This document shows positions 1-5,995 of a stretch of 11,131 nucleotides of DNA, piece after piece. Every line of letters starts with the position of its first letter. The stretch's first letter is position 1. The notes under the pieces are model-generated. The model made no database searches, was not told where the DNA came from, and saw only the letters and a program-made list of their open reading frames with translations. Origin of the DNA: Spirochaetota bacterium (GTDB lineage Bacteria; Spirochaetota; UBA4802; UBA5368); contig JAGODA010000078.1 of assembly GCA_017998475.1 (NCBI GenBank), forward strand, positions 1 to 11,131. The letters are read 5' to 3'. The position numbers and the translations under genes were made by a program.

Positions 1-7
1 CGGCCAT
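1..7 (-). CDS. Possible start of a further minus-strand gene (edge, 2 codons visible)
   Basis: On the minus strand an ATG at 7-5 is preceded by a long purine-rich Shine-Dalgarno tract (AGGAGG followed by AGGGGG, about 12-24). It lies about 37 nt after the stop codon of the exported-protein gene that ends at 45. This is what the next gene in a minus-strand operon would look like. Only Met-Ala is visible, so nothing can be said about the product. The call rests on the ribosome binding site and spacing alone. Confidence 0.35.
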
Positions 8-44
8 GGATCCCCCTCCTCCTCTGATCTGTCACCTGCGAAAC

Positions 45-1793
45 CTACCGGTTCTCGGCCCGCCCGTCCGACTCGAGCAGCCTGAAGGCCATGCTGAACG
101 AAAAGTACGCGCCGGCCCTCGTTCCGGCCAGCGAAATCGTCTCAATCCTGTTCACCAGGCCGGCGATGTGCGGCCCGGCGTTATAGGTCAGGAACATGAG
201 GAGGGCCTTCATGTAGCTTTCTTTCTCCACGCGAAGATACGAAAGCATAAAGGCGCCCGGGTCCGGATTGCCGAAAAGACCGGCGGCCGGGGTCGATTTA
301 CCGGAATCGGAGGCGAGCACCTCCCTCAGAAACTCGGTATTGTTGGCAACGAACAGCCCCCTCTCCGCGGCCAGCACGCTTATCCTGTTGCCGCGCTTGT
401 CCTTGAACCAGAACGAGGGGACAGCGTCTATGCGCTCCTCGCCGAAGGCGCCCTGGTCGGTGTTTTTTTCCTTTACCGCGCCGCGGAGCTTTTTCATGAG
501 CGCCGCGGACTTCGCTTTGTCGGCCATCGGCACGAACATGACGAAATTGTCGAGCGTCCCGGCGATTTTCGCCTTGCGCATGACGACGTTGAAATAACCG
601 CCGAACCAGGGCAGGAAGTCCGCGTCGAGGTCGACGCCGAGCGAGGCGCCCGTGTCCTTCTTGAACTTGGCGTATTGCGCGCACATCTGCGCGAATTCGG
701 CCGAGCGGGCGTTCTTTTCGCAGAACGCGTCCAGGGCCTTCATGTCGAACGAGACGTAGTGATAGGCCAGCGGGTCGGCGGCGGACAGGGTGTATTCCGG
801 AAGCCCGGGGCGGAAGAGCTCGGAGAGGAGCGCCGTCGAAGGGCTCGCCCCGGCAAGCGCGAGGCCGAAGTCGAGCGATATGCCGTCCTTCGTCCGCGCG
901 AAACCCGCCGCCATGTACTCGAAGAAGTCGGACCGCGCTCCCATCATCGACAGCGTGTCTCCGCCGGGGGCCTTGCGCTCCGTCTTGCCGTTCTGCTTTT
1001 CGGTCTGGTCCGAATCCCCGTCAGGCGCGTCGCCGGAGTCTTCGTCACCCCGGGATCCCTTTTTCCCGCGGCGTTCCTCGCCGATCTGCTTGATGAAGGT
1101 TTTTGTGATATACAGGTCCAGGTCGTTGCCCGGGCGCTTTTTGGCGAAGTACTCCGCGAACAGGGGCTCGGACGCGAGCGAGGAGGCGTCAGTATCGAGC
1201 ACGGAGGTGATGATGTCCTGCGAGGAGGCGACGACCAGATAGCCTCTCGTGCCGGTAAAGAACACGTCATTCATCATCCGGTACACGGCGTGGTTTCCCT
1301 GGCGGCTTACCGCCGGATGGAGATCGAGACCGGGCCTGTCGCGGTTCGCTTTCTTCAACACCTCGACGAAGCGCTGGGGAAAGGTCCTGTCGTTTTTTAC
1401 CGGCACCAGGATCATTATGCGCTCGGACTCCTTCGGGGCGTTCAGGTAGGCCATCGCCGCCGGGCGGCCGGTATCAATGTCCGCCCGCGCGAGGGAGGCG
1501 GCGTCGAGCACGTCCACGCCGGTCTTCGCCTTAAAGTCGGCCCTCCAGGCCTCTATTTTCTTCGCGTTCTGCGCGGGAAGCAGGTTCTCGATAAAATAGC
1601 GGGCCGCCGGCGCCGCGCTCGAAAGGCGCGAGGTCTGCATGAACATGATGGCCGACGAAGGCACCAGGCCGGCCGGACCATCACCCGCCGAAGGGGCCTG
1701 CGCAACCGTTGACGAGGCCGCCAGCGTCAGTACGAGCACCGCCGTGATGGCGCAGGGTATCCGGCCGCGTTTACGCCGAGATTCAGATCGCAT
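45..1793 (-). CDS. Exported protein of unknown function, DUF3352-like
   Basis: A 582-residue protein. The start chosen is the ATG at 1793, because GGAGAGAG lies 3 nt before it and it opens directly into a signal peptide: basic residues 1-12, a hydrophobic core of about 14-30, and a likely signal peptidase I site near A31-A33. An ATG 14 codons upstream (1835) has no such support. After the signal the protein looks like two related halves. Each begins with a strand-rich stretch ('LVPSSAIMFMQTSRL' near 43-57 and 'DPLAYHYVSFDMKAL' in the middle). They are separated by a very hydrophilic Gly/Asp/Lys/Arg linker at about 238-280. The opening phrase and overall build recall DUF3352 proteins, which are exported and uncharacterised; this is a weak family impression, not a firm match. 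No catalytic motif was recognised. It is probably periplasmic or cell-surface. It has its own promoter and a hairpin leader, and may share a transcript with a gene beginning at the left edge. Confidence 0.8.
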   Translation of the reverse strand: MRSESRRKRGRIPCAITAVLVLTLAASSTVAQAPSAGDGPAGLVPSSAIMFMQTSRLSSAAPAARYFIENLLPAQNAKKIEAWRADFKAKTGVDVLDAASLARADIDTGRPAAMAYLNAPKESERIMILVPVKNDRTFPQRFVEVLKKANRDRPGLDLHPAVSRQGNHAVYRMMNDVFFTGTRGYLVVASSQDIITSVLDTDASSLASEPLFAEYFAKKRPGNDLDLYITKTFIKQIGEERRGKKGSRGDEDSGDAPDGDSDQTEKQNGKTERKAPGGDTLSMMGARSDFFEYMAAGFARTKDGISLDFGLALAGASPSTALLSELFRPGLPEYTLSAADPLAYHYVSFDMKALDAFCEKNARSAEFAQMCAQYAKFKKDTGASLGVDLDADFLPWFGGYFNVVMRKAKIAGTLDNFVMFVPMADKAKSAALMKKLRGAVKEKNTDQGAFGEERIDAVPSFWFKDKRGNRISVLAAERGLFVANNTEFLREVLASDSGKSTPAAGLFGNPDPGAFMLSYLRVEKESYMKALLMFLTYNAGPHIAGLVNRIETISLAGTRAGAYFSFSMAFRLLESDGRAENR

Positions 1794-1796
1794 ACA

Positions 1797-1804
1797 CTCT
1801 CTCC
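1797..1804 (-). promoter_or_regulatory. Ribosome binding site that decides the start of the exported-protein gene
   Basis: On the minus strand GGAGAGAG ends 3 nt before the ATG at 1793, with its GGAGA core 6 nt away. It supports this Met over the longer in-frame start at 1835, which would put the signal peptide well inside the protein. Confidence 0.6.
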
Positions 1805-1846
1805 ATTTATGCGGCGCGTCCCGGCGGCGGAACATCCGCGCGTCCG

Positions 1847-1887
1847 GCCGTTTCGCCGGAAGGGGGGGCCCGGCCCGGCGAAACGGC
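1847..1887. repeat. Perfect 13-bp inverted repeat in the leader of the exported-protein gene
   Basis: The arms GCCGTTTCGCCGG (1847-1859) and CCGGCGAAACGGC (1875-1887) are exactly complementary, with a 15-nt G/C-rich loop between. The element lies between the predicted minus-strand start site (about 1895) and the ATG at 1793, so it would form a stable hairpin near the 5' end of that mRNA. No T-tract follows on either strand, so it is not a standard intrinsic terminator. It could be an operator, an mRNA-stabilising hairpin or an RNA-binding target. Confidence 0.75.
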
Positions 1888-1901
1888 GCCGTGTTATCGA
1901 T

Positions 1902-1929
1902 ATAATACAGTTTGCCCCGTTAAGTGCAA
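1902..1929 (-). promoter_or_regulatory. Predicted sigma70 promoter for the exported-protein gene
   Basis: Read on the minus strand: -35 TTGCAC (1929-1924), 16-nt spacer, -10 TATTAT (1907-1902). The predicted start near 1895 gives a leader of about 100 nt that contains the 13-bp inverted repeat. The surroundings are locally AT-rich in a GC-rich region. Confidence 0.5.
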
Positions 1930-2022
1930 TAAAAATATCCTGTATACCGGAAGCCATCGAAGCGCGCCGGTCAACACGAAAACCGAGTGCGCGGCGGCGC
2001 GCGACGCGTCTGAAAATAAAAT

Positions 2023-2050
2023 TTGACTGCGCCGCGCGCCCGCGTAGAAT
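2023..2050 (+). promoter_or_regulatory. Predicted sigma70 promoter for the homocysteine operon
   Basis: -35 TTGACT (2023-2028), 16-nt GC-rich spacer, -10 TAGAAT (2045-2050). The predicted start near 2057 leaves a leader of about 40 nt before the ATG at 2097, with AGGAG at 2084-2088. That leader is too short for a SAM riboswitch of the S-box type, and I see none; it holds only a 5-bp GCGCG/CGCGC stem just before the ribosome binding site. Confidence 0.55.
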
Positions 2051-2096
2051 GCGCACTGAAATCGCGCGACGTCCGCGCGCCCCAGGAGAACACCCG

Positions 2097-3281
2097 ATGG
2101 ACAGCGTTCCCATACAGCGAAGCTACGAGGAGATAAACGAAAAGATCCGCCAGGGCAAGGCGGTGGTGCTTCGCGCCGACGAGATGACCGAGCTGGTATC
2201 GTCGGAGGGGGTGAAGAGCGCCTTCAAAAAGGTCGACGTTGTGACCACCGGCACGTTCGGGACCATGTGCTCGTCGGGCGCGTTCATCAATTTCGGCCAC
2301 ACCCGGCCCAAAATGAAGGCCACGAACGTGTGGCTGAACGACGTGGAGGCTTACGGCGGCCTGGCCGCGGTCGACATTTACCTTGGGGCCACGCAGGTGC
2401 AGGAGGACGATCCCCTCAACAAAGTGCACCCGGGGCAGTTTCGCTACGGCGGCGGGCACGTCATAGAGGACCTTATAGCCGGACGCCCGGTAAAACTTCG
2501 CGCCAAATCGTACGGCACGGACTGCTATCCGCTCCGCGAATACGAGACGACCGTCACCATCCGCGACCTGCGCGACGCCTTTCTGTACAATCCGCGCAAC
2601 GCCTACCAGAACTACAACTGCGCGGTGAACCTCTCGAAGCGGACTATTTACACGTACATGGGCATACTCCGCCCCAACATGGCAAACGCGACCTATTCAA
2701 GCGCCGGCCAGCTATCGCCGCTGCTCAACGATCCGTACTACTGGACCATCGGCGTCGGCACCCGGATATTCCTCGGCGGCGCCGCGGGCGTGGTGAGCTG
2801 GCGCGGAACACAGCACAACCCGAACGCGCCGCGGGGCGAAAACGGCGTGGTCCGCGAGGGCGCCGGAACGATCGCCGTGACGGGGGACATGAAAGAGATG
2901 TCGGCCGAATTTATCCGCGGGGCATCGCTTGTGGGCTACGGCTGCTCGCTGATGGTGGGCCTTGGCGTCCCCATCCCGATCCTCAACGAGGAGCTCGCGC
3001 GCTTCACCGGCGTCTCGGACCGCGACATCGTCTGCCAGGTGGTGGACTACGGCATCGATTACCCCAACGCCATAAACCGCGCGCTGGGCGAGACGAGCTA
3101 CGCCGAGCTGAAAAGCGGCCGCATCGATGTGCAGGGCAAAACCATACCGGCGGCGCCGCTGTCGAGTTATCCGATGGCGCTCCGGGTGGCGGAGAACCTG
3201 AAATCGTGGATACGCGACGGCGGCTTCACCCTGGGAGTGCCCCAGGTGACGCTTCCCACCGCCCCGTTTCCGGCGGTCTGA
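2097..3281 (+). CDS. DUF39/COG1900 L-aspartate semialdehyde sulfurtransferase (homocysteine synthesis)
   Basis: A 394-residue cytosolic protein of the DUF39 (HcyBio, COG1900) family. In Methanosarcina acetivorans the homologue MA1821, with the NIL-ferredoxin MA1822, is reported to make homocysteine from aspartate semialdehyde and sulfide, bypassing O-acetyl- or O-succinylhomoserine. Visible hallmarks are 'TGTFGTMCSSGAFINFGH' (51-68), 'VWLNDVEAYGGLAAVD', 'YGGGHVIEDLIAGR' (117-130), 'GTDCYP' (140-145), 'RNAYQNYNCAVN' and 'GTRIFLGGAAGVVSWRGTQHN' (221-241). Cys58 and Cys143 sit in the motifs where, from memory, the two functional persulfide-forming cysteines of MA1821 lie; Cys175, Cys283 and Cys313 are also present. 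The length matches the short form without C-terminal CBS domains. The start at 2097 has AGGAG 8 nt upstream; an open frame extends to 1809 but crosses the promoter. The stop overlaps the next start by one base, and a ferredoxin follows, as expected for this pathway. Confidence 0.9.
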   Translation: MDSVPIQRSYEEINEKIRQGKAVVLRADEMTELVSSEGVKSAFKKVDVVTTGTFGTMCSSGAFINFGHTRPKMKATNVWLNDVEAYGGLAAVDIYLGATQVQEDDPLNKVHPGQFRYGGGHVIEDLIAGRPVKLRAKSYGTDCYPLREYETTVTIRDLRDAFLYNPRNAYQNYNCAVNLSKRTIYTYMGILRPNMANATYSSAGQLSPLLNDPYYWTIGVGTRIFLGGAAGVVSWRGTQHNPNAPRGENGVVREGAGTIAVTGDMKEMSAEFIRGASLVGYGCSLMVGLGVPIPILNEELARFTGVSDRDIVCQVVDYGIDYPNAINRALGETSYAELKSGRIDVQGKTIPAAPLSSYPMALRVAENLKSWIRDGGFTLGVPQVTLPTAPFPAV

Positions 3282-4006
3282 TGGGCCGCGCCGGGCACTT
3301 CTACCGGGAATTTTCCGGAACACGACGCTGGACGAGCTTCCGCGTGAAGGTGGAGACGAGCGACATCTACGTACGGGCGTACGGCGATTTTTCGGAGGTG
3401 ATGGGAGGGCTCGTCGAGGAAGCGCGCCGCGCCGTGCGGTCGCAGATCGAACGGCAGGAATCTTTCCTTACCTCCTTCGACCCGGTGCCGCGGATGAAGG
3501 ACGCGCACCCGGTCGTTGAGGCCATGTACCGCGCGTCGGAGGCCGCGGGCGTGGGCCCGATGGCGGCCGTTGCTGGAGCGATCGCCGAGTACGCCGGAAG
3601 GGCCCTGCTGGAACGCTCGCCCGAGGTGCTGGTCGAGAACGGCGGCGATATCTGGCTTTCCGCGCGCGAAGCCGTTACCCTGGCCGTCTACGCGGGAGGG
3701 TCGCGCTTTACCGGGAACCTTGGCATACGGATGGCCCCCGAAAGCACCCCGGCCGGGGTATGCACCTCGTCGGGCCGGGTGGGCCCCTCCTTCTCGTTCG
3801 GACGGGCCGACGCGGCGACCGTCATCGCGCGCGACGCGGCCCTGGCCGACGCCGTAGCGACCGGGGCCGCAAACAGGGTGCGCGGCGAGGAGGACCTGGA
3901 AGCGGCCGCGGAATACGCCATGGCGGTCCCCGGCGTGAGCGGGGTCCTTATCATGCGGGGTGACCGTATGATCGCGCAGGGAGATGTGGAGCTATCCAGG
4001 CTGTAA
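3281..4006 (+). CDS. UPF0280 (COG2122, ApbE-like) protein, linked to sulfide assimilation
   Basis: A 241-residue protein of the UPF0280/COG2122 family, sometimes labelled ApbE-like thiamine biosynthesis protein. Family blocks are visible: 'GPMAAVAGAIAEYAG' (92-106), 'VLVENGGDIWLS' (116-127), 'GVCTSSGRVGPSFSFGRADA' (159-178) and 'DAALADAVATGAANRV' (186-200). In Methanosarcina a COG2122 protein (MA1715) was implicated genetically with COG1900 and NIL-ferredoxin in sulfide use for homocysteine; its reaction is unknown to me. The ATG at 3281 overlaps the upstream TGA by one base (TGATG) and has no strong Shine-Dalgarno, so translation is probably coupled to the DUF39 gene. The frame is open far upstream (to 2267), but that part is an arginine-rich shadow of the previous gene. 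C161 is the only cysteine in the protein and lies in the conserved block, so a role in sulfur handling is possible but is inference. Confidence 0.85.
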   Translation: MGRAGHFYREFSGTRRWTSFRVKVETSDIYVRAYGDFSEVMGGLVEEARRAVRSQIERQESFLTSFDPVPRMKDAHPVVEAMYRASEAAGVGPMAAVAGAIAEYAGRALLERSPEVLVENGGDIWLSAREAVTLAVYAGGSRFTGNLGIRMAPESTPAGVCTSSGRVGPSFSFGRADAATVIARDAALADAVATGAANRVRGEEDLEAAAEYAMAVPGVSGVLIMRGDRMIAQGDVELSRL

Positions 4007-4048
4007 GACCGCGCCGAGGCGGCACCGAGTACCGGACAGGAGAACATC

Positions 4049-4480
4049 ATGGCATCGAAAAACGTGCTTCTCATATTCAAACAGAACATCATGTACCGCC
4101 CGATAATTTACCGCCTGGCGACCGAATACGGCATAATCTTCAACGTGCTCGAGGCGAAGATACTCCCCAAACAGGAGGGAAGGCTCATCCTGGAGCTTTC
4201 GGGGGCCGACGAGGACCTCGCGCGCGGCATCGCCTACCTGGAGGAGGAGCTCGTGCAGGTCGAGGTGCTGGCCGACAAGATGCACCGGGACGAGGAGCGC
4301 TGCGTGGACTGCGGCGCCTGCACGGCAGTATGCCGCACCGACGCGCTGGCCATCGACCGTGCCACGATGGAAGTACGCTTTCACCCGGAACGCTGTGTCG
4401 CCTGCGGGCTCTGCATCCTCGCCTGCCCGGTAAAGGCCATGTCGGGCGTGTCCATCGACAACGACAACGAAATATTGTGA
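4049..4480 (+). CDS. NIL-domain 2x[4Fe-4S] ferredoxin, partner of the DUF39 sulfurtransferase
   Basis: A 143-residue fusion. Residues 3-77 form a NIL domain, an ACT-like fold also found at the end of methionine ABC-transporter ATPases. Residues 82-130 form a bacterial-type ferredoxin with two CxxCxxCxxxC clusters: C85, C88, C91, C95 and C116, C119, C122, C126. The second cluster has the usual Pro after the last Cys; in the first that position is Arg96, which may shift its potential. This architecture matches MA1822 of Methanosarcina acetivorans, which works with MA1821 in homocysteine synthesis, probably as reductant for persulfide or disulfide chemistry on the sulfurtransferase. AGGAG at 4038-4042 lies 6 nt before the ATG, and the gene begins 42 nt after the UPF0280 stop. 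It is cytosolic, with no signal peptide. The NIL domain may sense methionine or a related ligand; that is inference. Confidence 0.9.
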   Translation: MASKNVLLIFKQNIMYRPIIYRLATEYGIIFNVLEAKILPKQEGRLILELSGADEDLARGIAYLEEELVQVEVLADKMHRDEERCVDCGACTAVCRTDALAIDRATMEVRFHPERCVACGLCILACPVKAMSGVSIDNDNEIL

Positions 4481-4540
4481 GTACCTCCGGCCGGCTATTT
4501 TAAAAAATCCTTAAATACCTCAAATTTTTCCTGCTCCCTG

Positions 4541-4569
4541 TTGACGATTCGTCGGGTCATTAGTATATT
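4541..4569 (+). promoter_or_regulatory. Sigma70 promoter of the Hsp20 operon
   Basis: -35 TTGACG (4541-4546), exact 17-nt spacer, -10 TATATT (4564-4569). The predicted transcription start, near 4576, falls at the left edge of the CIRCE operator, so HrcA bound there would block initiation. The block from about 4497 to 4570 is AT-rich compared with the flanking genes. No clear intrinsic terminator separates it from the ferredoxin gene, so some read-through from the sulfur operon is possible. Confidence 0.8.
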
Positions 4570-4576
4570 AATACCG

Positions 4577-4603
4577 TTAGCACTCACCAGTATAGAGTGC
4601 TAA
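4577..4603 (+). promoter_or_regulatory. CIRCE operator (HrcA binding site), perfect match
   Basis: TTAGCACTC (4577-4585), 9-nt spacer, GAGTGCTAA (4595-4603), identical to the CIRCE consensus. The flanking G4576 and C4604 extend the arms to 10 bp. HrcA binds this element and represses heat-shock genes until denatured protein titrates GroEL, which HrcA needs to fold. It sits between the -10 box and the first Hsp20 ATG at 4632, the usual place for such a repressor site. hrcA itself is not in the window. Confidence 0.95.
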
Positions 4604-4631
4604 CAAAAGTCTCTGTAAGAGGAGGTTCGCT

Positions 4632-5084
4632 ATGAAATGGGGTTTAACAAGGCGTAATGAGCAGCCCGACTGGGGCGTTGACTCCTTCCGAAAGGAGATC
4701 AATCAGCTTTTTAACGACTTCTTCTCCATAGGCCCTTCCTCTTTGTCTGAAAGCGGATGGATGCCCACCGTGGACGTGGAAGAGGATGACAGGGAAGTTC
4801 GCATAAGGGCCGAGATTCCCGGCATAGAGGAGAAGGACCTGAGCGTAACGCTCGAAAACGACGTGCTTACCATAGCCGGGGAGAAGAAGGAGGAAAAGAA
4901 GGAAGAGAACCGGAGGTACGTGATTTCCGAGCGACGATTCGGCTCGTTTCATCGCGCAATCCGGCTTCCCGAGGGAATCGACAGGGAGAAGATCGAGGCC
5001 GGCTTTAAAAACGGCGTGCTTAAGATCACCATACCCCGCGTCGAAGCGCCCGAGAAGAAACGCGTGAAGATCGCGCTTAAATAA
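4632..5084 (+). CDS. Hsp20 small heat-shock protein, first of three
   Basis: A 150-residue small heat-shock protein, an ATP-independent holdase that keeps unfolding proteins soluble for refolding by DnaK or GroEL. Residues 1-45 are a typical variable N-terminal arm ('FRKEINQLFNDFF', 19-31). The alpha-crystallin domain runs from about 46 to 136: 'MPTVDVEEDDREVRIRAEIPGIEEKDL' start, 'RRFGSFHRAIRLPEGID' (101-117) and the 'FKNGVLKITIP' signature (125-135). A V-x-I oligomerisation motif (VKI, 145-147) lies near the C-terminus. It is the most canonical of the three. Residues 83-95 are rich in Lys and Glu. GGAGG at 4621-4625 lies 6 nt before the ATG. Expression should be controlled by the promoter and CIRCE directly upstream. 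Confidence 0.95.
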   Translation: MKWGLTRRNEQPDWGVDSFRKEINQLFNDFFSIGPSSLSESGWMPTVDVEEDDREVRIRAEIPGIEEKDLSVTLENDVLTIAGEKKEEKKEENRRYVISERRFGSFHRAIRLPEGIDREKIEAGFKNGVLKITIPRVEAPEKKRVKIALK

Positions 5085-5107
5085 ACCGCAAAGGTTAAGT
5101 ATGCCGC

Positions 5108-5115
5108 AAAGGAGG
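5108..5115 (+). promoter_or_regulatory. Strong ribosome binding site that decides the start of the second Hsp20
   Basis: AAAGGAGG ends 6 nt before the ATG at 5122. An in-frame ATG at 5101 would place this sequence inside the coding region and itself lacks a comparable site, so 5122 is preferred. Confidence 0.75.
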
Positions 5116-5121
5116 AAGGCA

Positions 5122-5532
5122 ATGTATACCACCTACGATGTTTTCGACGAAATGGTCCACCTGAGAGACCTCGTGGACCGGTTTTTCACCGAGGCGCCGG
5201 GCCTCAGGAGAAACGTGGAGTATCCCTACGTCAATCTGAAGGAGAACAACGACGAGGTGATAATTACCTCGCTGCTGCCCGGCGTAAAGGCCGACTCGCT
5301 CAACATTCAGCTGATCGACAACAGCCTGGTGCTCGAGGGCGAGAAGAAGAGCGACGTGCAGGACAAACCGTACATCCGCAAGGAGCGCGTTTTCGGCAGG
5401 TTCCAGAAGGCCGTGCGGCTCCCCTACCGGGTAGACGGGGATAAAATCGAGGCGGTGCTTAAGGACGGGATACTGACGGTAAAACTCGCCAAGGCCGAAG
5501 AGGCCAGACCGAAGAAGATCGAGATACGGTAA
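5122..5532 (+). CDS. Hsp20 small heat-shock protein, second of three
   Basis: A 136-residue Hsp20 with a short N-terminal arm (1-33). Its alpha-crystallin domain runs from about 34 to 124: 'YPYVNLKENNDEVIITSLLPGV' start, 'RVFGRFQKAVRLPYRVDGDKIEA' (89-111), then 'LKDGILTVKLAK'. The usual Pro in that last block is Ala (VKLAK rather than VKLPK). The protein ends in IEI (133-135), the I-x-I motif that docks into neighbouring subunits. It is clearly diverged from the first copy rather than a recent duplicate, so the two may form mixed oligomers or serve different clients (inference). It follows the first gene by 37 nt with no promoter or terminator between. Confidence 0.95.
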   Translation: MYTTYDVFDEMVHLRDLVDRFFTEAPGLRRNVEYPYVNLKENNDEVIITSLLPGVKADSLNIQLIDNSLVLEGEKKSDVQDKPYIRKERVFGRFQKAVRLPYRVDGDKIEAVLKDGILTVKLAKAEEARPKKIEIR

Positions 5533-5545
5533 AGGAGGTATCATC

Positions 5546-5929
5546 ATGGCCAACGAGGTAAAGAAGATGAGAAAGGACGCGTACAACTGCGAGGAGTGCG
5601 TCATCGTTCCGCCCGCGGACATATACGAGACCGCCGAGGAGTTCGTAATCAAGGCTGACATGCCCGGCATCCGCAGGGAGGACCTGGACATCACCCTGGA
5701 GAAGAACCAGCTGGACATATACGGAAGGGTGGACGAGGCGCTGACGAACGAGGAGAATCTCAAATACGGCGAATACCGTCTCCACAACTATCACCGTACG
5801 TTCGTGGTGGGGGACGGAATAGACAGGGAGAAGATAAACGCGACGCTCGACAACGGCGTGCTGACGCTGACACTGCCCAAGAGCGAGAAGCTGAAACCCA
5901 GAAGGATCGAGATAAAAGCCGAGGCCTGA
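5546..5929 (+). CDS. Divergent Hsp20-family protein, third of three, with N-terminal CxxC
   Basis: A 127-residue Hsp20-fold protein. The alpha-crystallin domain runs from about 21 to 111: 'PPADIYETAEEFVIKADMPGIRREDLDITL' start and 'LDNGVLTLTLPKSE' (101-114). The C-terminus carries the I-x-I motif (IEI, 121-123). Two features set it apart from the upstream copies. It has a C-x2-C pair (C15, C18) in the N-terminal arm. The central 'RxFxLP' block is replaced by 'YHRTFVVGDGID' (82-93), with Val-Gly where the others have Leu-Pro. AAAGGAGGT at 5531-5539 overlaps the upstream stop, and the intergenic gap is 13 nt, so it is tightly cotranscribed. The Cys pair could bind metal or respond to redox; that is inference. 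Family assignment is sure, special function is not. Confidence 0.9.
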   Translation: MANEVKKMRKDAYNCEECVIVPPADIYETAEEFVIKADMPGIRREDLDITLEKNQLDIYGRVDEALTNEENLKYGEYRLHNYHRTFVVGDGIDREKINATLDNGVLTLTLPKSEKLKPRRIEIKAEA

Positions 5930-5938
5930 GAATCCGCC

Positions 5939-5993
5939 ATCCCGCCCTCCCCTTCCGGTCCACGACCGGCCCCAGGGGAGTGGCGGGATTTTT
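5939..5993 (+). terminator. Intrinsic terminator of the Hsp20 operon, two-tier hairpin
   Basis: The outer stem pairs 5939-5952 (ATCCCGCC then CTCCCC) with 5975-5989 (GGGGAG then GGCGGGAT), with one bulged base. Inside it is a second perfect 6-bp stem CCGGTC/GACCGG (5955-5960 with 5964-5969) around a CAC loop. A T-run follows at 5989-5993. It ends the plus-strand operon 3 bases before the stop of the convergent PAP2 gene. On the minus strand no T-run follows, so termination is probably one-way. Confidence 0.85.
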
Positions 5994-5995
5994 AT

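Noticed and set aside
6..1712. Long plus-strand open frame (568 codons) opposite the exported-protein gene
   Set aside because: Its translation is rich in Arg, Gly, His and Val with no domain, no ribosome binding site is evident, and the opposite strand has a signal peptide, ribosome binding site and promoter. Long antisense frames are common in GC-rich genes.
1989..2080. Repeated CG/GC-rich runs before the DUF39 gene as a possible riboswitch or repeat array
   Set aside because: The apparent pairings are short and arise from simple GCGC composition. The predicted leader is only about 40 nt, with no SAM or other known riboswitch core.
2267..3280. Upstream extension of the UPF0280 frame through the DUF39 gene
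   Set aside because: This part is an arginine/proline-rich shadow of the DUF39 gene. The family's own start block begins at the ATG at 3281, which overlaps the DUF39 stop.
4481..4530. Possible terminator after the ferredoxin gene
   Set aside because: CCGGCCGG is a loopless palindrome and the nearby A/T runs do not form a hairpin followed by a T-run, so I cannot support a terminator here.
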